Positions 1 to 4,957 of a stretch of 11,480 nucleotides of DNA are shown here, piece after piece; position 1 is the stretch's first letter; each line of letters opens with the position of its first letter. The stretch comes from Methanobacteriaceae archaeon (GTDB lineage: Archaea; Methanobacteriota; Methanobacteria; Methanobacteriales; Methanobacteriaceae). The notes beneath the pieces are model-generated. The model searched no databases and was not told the origin of the DNA. It worked only from the letters and a program-made list of their open reading frames with translations. Both the position numbers and the translations under genes were made by a program. The stretch covers positions 1 to 11,480 of the forward strand of contig JADGNH010000055.1 in assembly GCA_017883605.1 (NCBI GenBank). The letters run 5' to 3'.

Positions 1-140
1 AATTTGATAATAAGAATGATTATGTAGATAAATTTGATAATAAGAATGATTATGTAGATAAATTTGATAATAAGAATGATTATGTAGATAAATTTGATAA
101 TAAGAATGATTATGTAGATAAATTTGATATTGAGAATTAG
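1..140 (+). CDS. C-terminal end of a 10-residue-repeat protein (partial)
   Basis: Reading from position 3 (positions 1-2 end the preceding codon), the forward strand encodes repeated KFDNKNDYVD units. It ends FDIEN followed by TAG at 138-140. The other two forward frames hit a stop in every unit. The last, diverged unit keeps the frame open until the stop, which mildly favours coding. Each unit has four Asp and two Lys, so the tail would be acidic and hydrophilic with no hydrophobic core. I cannot identify the protein because its body lies outside the window. The stop is 41 bp before the next gene, which fits a same-strand neighbour. Against this, two reverse frames are also open through the repeat, and identical copies carry no codon-bias signal, so a non-coding minisatellite remains possible. 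Confidence 0.45.
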   Translation, partial: FDNKNDYVDKFDNKNDYVDKFDNKNDYVDKFDNKNDYVDKFDIEN

Positions 141-150
141 TACACAAATA
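1..150. repeat. 30-bp tandem repeat, four perfect copies plus one decayed copy
   Basis: Four identical 30-bp units lie at 1-30, 31-60, 61-90 and 91-120. A fifth unit at 121-150 matches 22 of 30 positions. The array runs off the left edge, so the copy number is a minimum. The units abut with no spacers, so this is not a CRISPR array. The period is ten codons, and one forward frame stays open through all copies. Perfect identity between copies suggests recent expansion by slippage or unequal recombination; the decayed last unit looks like the older edge of the array. Confidence 0.97.
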
Positions 151-181
151 ATTTAAAAAAATAAAAAAAAGAGTTTTTTAA

Positions 182-727
182 ATGATATTGCTTATCACTG
201 GAACCCCAGGGACCGGTAAAAGCACCGTATCCCGTATTTTATCAGAGAAACTTCAGGCCCAACTGGTAGATGTAAATCAGCTGGTTAATGATGAACATTA
301 TTACACTGGCCGTGACCCGCAGCGAGGATTTAAAATAGTGGATATTCCGTCCCTATGTCAGGGGATAAAAAAAGTAATCCATAACTTAAAGCAAAGTAAA
401 GCGCTGGTAATAGTCGAGGGACATCTATCTCATTTTTTGGATGATGCAGATCTGGTGGTTGTTCTTCGTGCAAATCCTTCTGTTTTAGAGGATCGTCTGA
501 AGCTCAGGAGATTTAACCAGGCTAAAATCCAGGAAAACATTGAGGCAGAGGCAATCGATGTTTGTTCATTTGAGGCTTTTGAGATCCATGGTGATAAGGT
601 GAATGAGATTGATACCAGCGATAAAACACCTGAAGAAGTGGTTAACATTATTATAAAGGTTATAAATGGTGATAAACACTTCCCTGCCGGGAAGGTAGAT
701 TTTTTGGACTATCTCTATCCGGTGTGA
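182..727 (+). CDS. Fap7-like adenylate kinase family NTPase
   Basis: This 181-residue P-loop kinase resembles archaeal Fap7/hCINAP proteins (COG1936). The Walker A motif GTPGTGKST is at residues 7-15. The family signature VEGHLSH is at 78-84, and a basic LID-like segment (RLKLRRFNQAKIQENIEAE) is at 105-123. The C-terminal FLDYLYP resembles the conserved tail of archaeal homologues. In the family these proteins have adenylate kinase/ATPase activity and act in maturation of the small ribosomal subunit with protein uS11. That role is inferred here, but the ribosome-maturation operon immediately downstream fits it. The ATG at 182 is preceded by an A-rich stretch with only a weak GAG near 171, so no strong SD supports it; the position of the P-loop so close to the N-terminus does. 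It is a housekeeping-type gene and not the main Adk. Confidence 0.88.
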   Translation: MILLITGTPGTGKSTVSRILSEKLQAQLVDVNQLVNDEHYYTGRDPQRGFKIVDIPSLCQGIKKVIHNLKQSKALVIVEGHLSHFLDDADLVVVLRANPSVLEDRLKLRRFNQAKIQENIEAEAIDVCSFEAFEIHGDKVNEIDTSDKTPEEVVNIIIKVINGDKHFPAGKVDFLDYLYPV

Positions 728-971
728 GTCTTAATTCATCTGATCTCTCCTGATCAATTAACAATGTTTTTGAATTCGACGAGTATCATCACCATCAGGA
801 AATGGAAAAGCTTTTTAAAGGGAAAGTAGATAAACCACATTATTATTCTTAAGTACATTGCATTAGAATTAAACTGTATTTGATCCTTAAGATTAAATTT
901 GAACCCCCTTGACCAGGTTTAAGATGATGTGTCCGTATTTTGGTATTTGCAGTCCCAAGAGAGGTTAAACT
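728..971. other. Intergenic spacer upstream of the translation operon
   Basis: These 244 bp hold no long ORF and no recognisable RNA gene. They must contain the promoter of the rnp4 operon unless it is transcribed from further upstream. AT-rich stretches around 866-900 are possible TATA regions, but I cannot fix a box. Two very short ORFs occur: 802-852 (MEKLFKGKVDKPHYYS, no SD) and 924-968, which has an AGGT 5 nt upstream and is treated separately. Confidence 0.6.
924..968 (+). other. Possible leader mini-ORF upstream of rnp4
   Basis: ATGATG at 924 opens a 14-codon frame, MMCPYFGICSPKRG, ending in TAA at 966-968. An AGGT at 915-918 lies 5 nt before the first ATG. The frame is the same as that of rnp4, whose TTG start comes one codon after the TAA, and the rnp4 SD (GAGGT, 961-965) overlaps the end of the mini-ORF. 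It could be a translated leader that couples to rnp4, or a chance ORF. No homologue is known to me. Confidence 0.25.
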
Positions 972-1325
972 TTGAGAAGGGGAAGAAGACAAAAGTGGAT
1001 GATAGAAATAGCAGAAGAGAGGATAGAAATCCTTTTTAATAGGGCTTCAGAAGATTTCTCCCTTCATCCTGAGAGATCACACCGCTATGTAAACATGGCC
1101 CGAAAAATCGCCAAAAAATACAACCTGAAAATCCCTGGAACATGGAAGAGAAGATTCTGTAAGAGATGCCACCATTTCCTTCAACCCGGTTCCAACTGTA
1201 AGATAAGATTATCTGGCTCTTCTGTCAACATAAAATGTTTGGAATGCGGGGAAGCAGTTAAAATTCCCTATATTAAAGAGAAAAAAGAGAGAAGGAGGAG
1301 GAAATTTGAATCCAACACCTTCTAA
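972..1325 (+). CDS. rnp4: Ribonuclease P protein component 4 (Rpp21/Rpr2 family)
   Basis: This 117-residue protein is the archaeal Rpp21 homologue, a protein subunit of RNase P, which removes the 5' leader of precursor tRNAs. The N-terminal part (residues 8-50) is helical and basic and includes AEERIEIL and SHRYVNMARKIAKKY. A zinc-ribbon follows with C63-x2-C66 (FCKRCHHFL) and C89-x2-C92 (IKCLECG); an additional C76 is seen. The C-terminus is strongly basic (KEKKERRRRK). The start is TTG at 972, supported by GAGGT 6 nt upstream. The last 20 nt overlap the next gene, indicating translational coupling. The characterised Methanothermobacter homologue is MTH1618. In archaea Rpp21 pairs with Rpp29 on the specificity domain of the RNA. 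It is the first gene of the translation operon. Confidence 0.95.
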   Translation: MRRGRRQKWMIEIAEERIEILFNRASEDFSLHPERSHRYVNMARKIAKKYNLKIPGTWKRRFCKRCHHFLQPGSNCKIRLSGSSVNIKCLECGEAVKIPYIKEKKERRRRKFESNTF

Positions 1326-1569
1326 GAAGGATTTGATGAATAGATCACTTTCAACCATTACCATAAATATTGGAAAATCAGAACTAAAAGACAGCGTTAT
1401 TGATGAAATAAAAAGACAGCTTAAAGAACGTGAAGTTGTAAAGATCAGATTTTCAAAGAGTATATCCCCAAATAAACAAAACTATATCACTGATATAATT
1501 GAAAAATCAAATTCTAAACTGGTTGATTTTAGGGGTAACGTTGCTGTAATATTCAAAAAAAAGAGGTAA
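1306..1569 (+). CDS. YhbY/CRM-domain RNA-binding protein
   Basis: This 87-residue protein is a single CRM domain (YhbY family, COG1534). The segment NIGKSELKDSVIDEIKRQLK (about residues 21-40) matches the start of the fold. REVVKIRF follows (about 42-49), and the RGNVAVIFKKKR tail (76-87) matches the family's terminal G-x2-x-V-I-Y/F-K strand. CRM proteins bind structured RNA, and bacterial YhbY associates with pre-50S particles, so a role in ribosome or RNA maturation is likely. The start is TTG at 1306 inside the end of rnp4, with GGAGG at 1294-1298 and 7 nt spacing, which makes the start convincing. It lies 16 nt before the eS19 gene. Confidence 0.88.
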   Translation: MNPTPSKKDLMNRSLSTITINIGKSELKDSVIDEIKRQLKEREVVKIRFSKSISPNKQNYITDIIEKSNSKLVDFRGNVAVIFKKKR

Positions 1570-1585
1570 AATTAGGAGGCTAAAT

Positions 1586-2023
1586 ATGTCTACAATTTAT
1601 GATGTACCTGCAGATTCGCTCATCAGTGAAGTTGCAAAGGAACTAAAAGAGAACAAGAAGATAAAATCTCCTGAATGGACACAATTCGTTAAGACAGGGG
1701 TTCACAAAGAAAGAAGACCAGAAAATCCTGACTGGTGGTATGTACGCTGTGCATCCCTCCTGAGAAGAGTTTACATAGACGGTCCGGTGGGAATAAACAG
1801 TCTTAAAACCTACTATGGTGGAAAAAAAGATCGAGGCACAAGCCCAGAAAAATTCAGAAATGGCAGCGGTGCAGTGATAAGGGGAGCCCTACACCAACTG
1901 GAAGACGCGGGGCTCATAGAAAAGTTGGGTGAAGGCAGAAGAGTCACACCAGAAGGAATATCCTTCCTGGATAAAACGTCTCACAAACTTAAAAAAGACA
2001 TTCCTGAACTTGCAAAGTATTAA
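1586..2023 (+). CDS. rps19e: 30S ribosomal protein S19e (eS19)
   Basis: This 145-residue protein is the archaeal/eukaryotic ribosomal protein eS19 of the 30S head. Family hallmarks are the N-terminal YDVPADSLISEVAKELK, the central NPDWWYVRCASLLRRVY (residues 47-63), the YYGGKKDRG loop (76-84), NGSGAVIRGALHQLEDAGL (92-110) and the basic GRRVTPEG turn near 117-124. The length is normal for archaea. The ATG at 1586 is preceded by AGGAGG (1574-1579). The gene ends 14 nt before the PDCD5-family gene, whose SD lies in that gap. In eukaryotes eS19 is needed for 40S maturation, consistent with its neighbours. Confidence 0.97.
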   Translation: MSTIYDVPADSLISEVAKELKENKKIKSPEWTQFVKTGVHKERRPENPDWWYVRCASLLRRVYIDGPVGINSLKTYYGGKKDRGTSPEKFRNGSGAVIRGALHQLEDAGLIEKLGEGRRVTPEGISFLDKTSHKLKKDIPELAKY

Positions 2024-2037
2024 ATGGAGGTTTTTAG

Positions 2038-2385
2038 ATGAGCGATATCGAGGAACTACGACGCAGAAGAATGCAGGAGTTGCAGCAGCAATCTGCACAG
2101 CAATCTACACAACAGTCTGCAGATGCAGAATCTCAGGAGCAGATGCGCAGGGAACTTGAAGCTCAGAAAAAACAGGCTATGATGCAGCTTTTGACTCCTG
2201 AAGCCAGAAGCAGACTCGCAAACCTCAGACTCACCAAACCAGAATTCGTGGATCAGATCGAACTTCAGCTGATCCAACTGGCCCAGATGGGAAAGATAAA
2301 ATCAAAGATAACTGATGAACAGCTCAAAGAGCTCCTCCAAAGTCTTGCCGGAAAAAAAAGAGAGATCAACATCACCAGAAGATGA
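2038..2385 (+). CDS. PDCD5-family DNA-binding protein
   Basis: This 115-residue protein belongs to the PDCD5/TFAR19 family (COG2118), whose archaeal members bind DNA as small three-helix-bundle proteins. The Methanothermobacter homologue is MTH1615. The conserved core is seen: LTPEARSRLANLRLTKPEFVDQIELQLIQLAQMGKI (about residues 52-87), then the basic tail GKKREINITRR. The N-terminal arm is basic and then glutamine-rich; residues 17-28 are three QQS(A/T) units encoded by imperfect 12-bp repeats. SD GGAGG sits just before the ATG. The gene follows rps19e in many archaea, suggesting a translation-linked role that is not established. Its last codons and stop lie in the first copy of a 23-bp triplication, so the tail sequence may be recent. 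Confidence 0.94.
   Translation: MSDIEELRRRRMQELQQQSAQQSTQQSADAESQEQMRRELEAQKKQAMMQLLTPEARSRLANLRLTKPEFVDQIELQLIQLAQMGKIKSKITDEQLKELLQSLAGKKREINITRR
2086..2121 (+). repeat. 12-bp in-frame repeat coding QQS(A/T) x3
   Basis: Three imperfect 12-bp units (2086-2097, 2098-2109, 2110-2121) encode QQSA, QQST and QQSA in the N-terminal arm of the PDCD5-family protein. The units differ at a few positions (CAGCAA versus CAACAG, GCA versus ACA). The expansion keeps the frame and lengthens a probably unstructured linker. Confidence 0.85.
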
Positions 2386-2440
2386 AGATCAGCATCACCA
2401 GAAGATGAAGATCAGCATCACCAGAAGATGAAGATTAGCA
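2364..2440 (+). repeat. 23-bp tandem triplication across the PDCD5-family stop codon
   Basis: Copies lie at 2364-2386, 2387-2409 and 2410-2432. Copies 2 and 3 are identical, and copy 1 differs at one base. The first bases of a fourth follow (2433-2440). Copy 1 holds the last seven codons and the stop of the PDCD5-family gene. Each junction contains ATGA, in which the stop of one frame overlaps the start of the next. This yields mini-ORFs at 2382-2408 and 2405-2431 (both MKISITRR) and 2428-2451 (MKISSAG). The unit is not a multiple of three, so each mini-ORF moves to another frame. Confidence 0.95.
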
Positions 2441-2469
2441 GTGCAGGATAAAGATTACATTAAAAGAAA

Positions 2470-3063
2470 ATGAAAGCATGTGTACTCTACAGTGGAGGGA
2501 AAGACAGTTCTCTAATGGCTGTTATCCTCCAAAAGTTAGGATACTCTGTTGAACTGGTGACCGTGAACTTCGGGCTTCTACCTTCGTGGAGGGCTGCAGC
2601 AGAATCTGCATCAAAACTTGGATTCCAACATAGAATTTTAGAGGTGGAAAAAACCGTAATCCAGGAGGGTGTGGACTTTATTCTGGATGATGGATTTCCC
2701 AACAACGGCATAGACTACATCCATCGCAAAGCACTGGAAATAGCATCAAAAAGTTATCCGGTGATTGCTGATGGTACAAGAAGGGATGATCGAGTTCCCA
2801 AACTTGACTCCAGTGAAATAAGAAGTTTAGAAGATCTAAAAAGTGTTGAATACCTGACCCTGGCTGGTTTTGGTCATAAAACCATAAATAAGCTTTCAGA
2901 AAGGCTTTTCACGGTGAAAAAAGATTTAATTAACATTGAAAATAATTCTGACTATGAGATAGAGATCAGACACCTCATAGACCAATTGAGAGGCGAAAAA
3001 ACTGCCTCCCGTATATTTCCAGAACATATGCAATCAAGAGTAATAGGGTGGAAAGAAAAATGA
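2470..3063 (+). CDS. PP-loop ATPase-like protein (COG2117 type)
   Basis: This 197-residue protein has an N-terminal PP-loop, SGGKDSS at residues 8-14, of the ATP-pyrophosphatase (N-type) superfamily that adenylates substrates, for example in tRNA thiolation. A second conserved segment, ADGTRRDDRVP, is at 100-110. The protein lacks visible zinc-cysteine pairs and any RNA-binding domain, and is shorter than TtuA/MnmA enzymes, so the substrate is unknown. Family members (COG2117) were predicted as tRNA-modification subunits. The gene sits between the PDCD5-family gene and rpl39e, which supports an RNA or ribosome role by context only. The ATG at 2470 lacks a visible SD, yet the PP-loop directly after it supports this start. 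Its stop overlaps the rpl39e start (ATGA, 3060-3063). Confidence 0.85.
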   Translation: MKACVLYSGGKDSSLMAVILQKLGYSVELVTVNFGLLPSWRAAAESASKLGFQHRILEVEKTVIQEGVDFILDDGFPNNGIDYIHRKALEIASKSYPVIADGTRRDDRVPKLDSSEIRSLEDLKSVEYLTLAGFGHKTINKLSERLFTVKKDLINIENNSDYEIEIRHLIDQLRGEKTASRIFPEHMQSRVIGWKEK

Positions 3064-3215
3064 GTAGACACAAACCATTAGGAAAAAAATTAAGATTAGC
3101 AAAAGCCACAAAACAGAATAGACGAGTTCCTCTGTGGGTAATGCTTAAAACTTCCAGAAAAGTAAGAACACATCCCAAGATGAGACAATGGAGAAGAAGT
3201 AAGGTTAAGGCATAA
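3060..3215 (+). CDS. rpl39e: 50S ribosomal protein L39e (eL39)
   Basis: This 51-residue, extremely basic protein starts MSRHKPLGKKLRLAKATKQN, continues RRVPLWVMLKTSRKVRTHPK and ends MRQWRRSKVKA, the classic eL39 pattern. The family usually has about 51 residues, so it is complete. In the ribosome eL39 lines the wall of the peptide exit tunnel. The ATG at 3060 overlaps the TGA of the upstream PP-loop gene by 4 nt, with GGGTGG at 3047-3052 as a possible SD, so translation is probably coupled. Its TAA (3213-3215) merges into the SD of rpl31e. Confidence 0.97.
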   Translation: MSRHKPLGKKLRLAKATKQNRRVPLWVMLKTSRKVRTHPKMRQWRRSKVKA

Positions 3216-3228
3216 GGAGGATTTTTAC

Positions 3229-3474
3229 ATGGAAAGAGTTTATGTTATCCCACTTCGGGATGTTAAAAATGTTCCCAGGACCATAAGGTCCCCCAGAGCT
3301 ATTCGTTACATTAGAGAATTCCTTAAAAGGCACATGAAATCTGATGAAATCTTTTTAGACTCTTCTGTAAACGAAAAAGTATGGGAGAGGGGAATTCAAA
3401 AAATACCATCTAAAATAAAGGTAAAAGCCGTGAAAGAAGAGGATGGTTCGGTATCAGTCACCTTAGCTGAATAG
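3229..3474 (+). CDS. rpl31e: 50S ribosomal protein L31e (eL31)
   Basis: This 81-residue protein matches eL31, a 50S protein near the exit-tunnel opening, where nascent-chain factors dock. Typical segments are RVYVIPLRDVKNVPRTIRSP (residues 3-22), RAIRYIREFLKRHMK (23-37) and LDSSVNEKVWERGIQKIPSKIKVKA. The length is normal for archaea. The ATG at 3229 is preceded by AAGGAGG (3214-3220), immediately after the rpl39e stop. The aIF6 gene begins 8 nt after its stop. The eL39-eL31-aIF6 order is widely conserved in archaea. Confidence 0.97.
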   Translation: MERVYVIPLRDVKNVPRTIRSPRAIRYIREFLKRHMKSDEIFLDSSVNEKVWERGIQKIPSKIKVKAVKEEDGSVSVTLAE

Positions 3475-3482
3475 GTGTATCT

Positions 3483-4157
3483 ATGATAAGAAGAGTAAAT
3501 CTGGGCGGCAACCCCAACCTGGGTGTTTCCATAGCAGCCACTGAAGAAATCGCTATAATCCCTACAAACACACAAGAGGGAATGGTAAACTTAATAGAGG
3601 AATCTTTAGGTGTTGATACTATTAAAACACCCATAAATGGCAGTAATCTGGCCGGAGCCCTGGCCTGTGGTAATTCCAACGGAGTTGTCGTTTCAAAATA
3701 CGCATTTGACCGTGAGATAGAGAGGATCAGGGGATTCGGAGTAGAAGTAGAGAGGATACCTGACAGGCTGACTGCTGTTGGAAATATAATACTAGCCAAC
3801 GACTTTGGAGCCATCGTAAACCCTTTACTTTCTGATGAAGCGGTTGATCTCATAACCCAGGTTTTAGATGTAGAAATTGAAAGAAGAAGCATAGCAAAAT
3901 TCAACATCACAGGTTCAGTGGCAGCTGCCACCAACAAAGGAGTGCTGGTACACCCTTCCGCCACCCAAGAGGATCTGGATCTGGTGGAAAAAGTTCTTAA
4001 AAAACCAGCAGATTGGGGAACTGTGAATAACGGTACTTCACTGGTTGGGGCTTGTACAGTAGCCAATTCAAAGGGTGTTATGGTGGGGCTGAATACTACT
4101 GGCCCTGAAATGGCCAGAATTGAAGAAGCATTTGGTTTTCTTGAGGGATATTTATGA
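3483..4157 (+). CDS. eif6: Translation initiation factor 6 (aIF6)
   Basis: This 224-residue protein is archaeal IF6, which binds uL14 on the 50S subunit and prevents premature joining with 30S. The fold is a five-fold pentein propeller. Pseudo-repeats are visible: GNPNLGVSIAATEEIAIIP near the N-terminus, GNSNGVVVSKYA (about 63-74), VGNIILANDFGAIVNPLLSD (about 99-118), AAATNKGVLVHPSAT (about 146-160) and TVANSKGVMVGLNTTGPEM (about 192-210). The length is standard. The ATG at 3483 has GGTG some 6 nt upstream. The stop overlaps the next start (ATGA at 4154-4157), so it is coupled to rpl18a. In archaea IF6 works with SBDS and EF2-like factors in subunit recycling or maturation. Confidence 0.97.
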   Translation: MIRRVNLGGNPNLGVSIAATEEIAIIPTNTQEGMVNLIEESLGVDTIKTPINGSNLAGALACGNSNGVVVSKYAFDREIERIRGFGVEVERIPDRLTAVGNIILANDFGAIVNPLLSDEAVDLITQVLDVEIERRSIAKFNITGSVAAATNKGVLVHPSATQEDLDLVEKVLKKPADWGTVNNGTSLVGACTVANSKGVMVGLNTTGPEMARIEEAFGFLEGYL

Positions 4158-4384
4158 AGACAAAAATATTTAGAATTCAAGGTAAATTCATGATGGGTGA
4201 CAGGATGAAACCCTTCACAAAAGAGTTAAAAGCCATAAACGAGGAGGATATTAAGGAAAAAATTTACTCCGAGTTTGGAAGCAAACACCACATAAGTAGA
4301 AACAAGATAATAATAAATGAAATCGCTGAGATCTCAGAGGATGAGGTTCAGGATACTATTATTAAGTCCTTAGTCGAGGAATGA
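4154..4384 (+). CDS. rpl18a: 50S ribosomal protein L18Ae/LX (eL20)
   Basis: This 76-residue protein matches the archaeal LX protein (eL20), the single-domain equivalent of eukaryotic L18a. It begins KTKIFRIQGKFMMGDRMKPFTKELKAI, with the typical G-x-F-x3 and P-F-T-K-E motifs. It continues KEKIYSEFGSKHHISRNKIIINEI with the conserved basic HHxxR segment. The length is normal. The start overlaps the aIF6 stop by 4 nt, and the gene ends 4 nt before the pfdA start. The rpl31e-aIF6-eL20-pfdA order is conserved in many euryarchaeota, which strengthens the call. Confidence 0.95.
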   Translation: MKTKIFRIQGKFMMGDRMKPFTKELKAINEEDIKEKIYSEFGSKHHISRNKIIINEIAEISEDEVQDTIIKSLVEE

Positions 4385-4388
4385 TCTG

Positions 4389-4817
4389 ATGGATGACAGA
4401 AAAAGGTTGGAAGGGATAGTAAACGAGCTTAACATGTACCAGGGCCAGGCTGATATTCTCAACCAGCAGATAGAAGCAGTTAAAGTTAATATCACCGATC
4501 TCCTCGTTGCAGAGGAAACCCTGGAAACTGTGAAAGATAAAAAAGGTACTGAAACACTGGTTCCCATAGGGGCAGGATCCTTCATTATCACTGAGATCAA
4601 AAACACAGATGAAGTGATAGTAGGTTTGGGTGCAGGGGCAGCTGCCAAGAAAAAAATCGGTGATGCTCAGGAAAGCATCAGAAAACAGCGGGAAGATCTG
4701 GAAACAGTGATGAATAAAATGACCGAGGAACTAAAAAAGATCACAGAAATCATAGTTAGAAGGACTCCTGAAGCCGAGGAATTGATCCAGAAGCTGGAAG
4801 GAACTGGAAAAGTTTAA
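4389..4817 (+). CDS. pfdA: Prefoldin alpha subunit (GimC alpha)
   Basis: This 142-residue protein is archaeal prefoldin alpha. The heterohexamer (two alpha, four beta) holds unfolded nascent proteins and passes them to the thermosome. An N-terminal coiled coil (about residues 4-45, LEGIVNELNMYQGQADILNQ onward) is followed by the beta-hairpin core with LVPIGAGSFI and VIVGLGAGAAAKK (about 57-92). The C-terminal coiled coil is about 93-137. The length is close to that of the Methanothermobacter protein. A GAGG at 4377-4380 lies upstream of the ATG at 4389. It appears to be the last gene of the operon, since a 140-bp spacer with an AT palindrome follows. Confidence 0.96.
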   Translation: MDDRKRLEGIVNELNMYQGQADILNQQIEAVKVNITDLLVAEETLETVKDKKGTETLVPIGAGSFIITEIKNTDEVIVGLGAGAAAKKKIGDAQESIRKQREDLETVMNKMTEELKKITEIIVRRTPEAEELIQKLEGTGKV

Positions 4818-4874
4818 TAAGTGAAGAACCGGGAAATTCAAGAACTAAAGAACCAGATCAATTAGATAAAACTG

Positions 4875-4906
4875 TAAAACCGGGAAACCTTTAAAACCAG
4901 GAAACC
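4875..4906 (+). repeat. 17-bp imperfect direct repeat after pfdA
   Basis: Two near-identical units, TAAAACCGGGAAACC at 4875 and TAAAACCAGGAAACC at 4892, lie 17 bp apart. A weaker related stretch, GAACCGGGAAATT, is near 4826. They lie between the pfdA stop and the AT palindrome. No function is evident. Confidence 0.8.
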
Positions 4907-4911
4907 AATTT

Positions 4912-4934
4912 AAAAAAATTAATTAATTTTTTTT
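4912..4934 (+). terminator. AT-only palindrome with T8 run, likely operon terminator
   Basis: The bases at 4912-4933 form a perfect palindrome: A7, then TTAATTAA, then T7, with one more T after it. In archaea transcription commonly stops at T-rich tracts on the coding strand, so this is a likely end for the operon finishing with pfdA. The same AT block could also act as a TATA-like element for ftsY, whose TTG lies 24 nt downstream, so the assignment is not exclusive. Confidence 0.5.
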
Positions 4935-4957
4935 CTATATGAAGGAGTGAACTTCAC

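Noticed and set aside
1..150. CRISPR array
   Set aside because: The units abut directly with no unique spacers, and the period equals the repeat length.
802..852. Small ORF MEKLFKGKVDKPHYYS
   Set aside because: It has no SD and no recognisable similarity, and ORFs this short are expected by chance.
921..960. C/D box guide RNA suggested by GATGATGT
   Set aside because: There is a C-box-like stretch but no CTGA D box at a proper distance and no terminal stem.
3458..4180. Long minus-strand ORF of 240 codons opposite aIF6
   Set aside because: It is the antisense shadow of a clear aIF6 gene, with a serine/threonine/proline-rich translation typical of such shadows.
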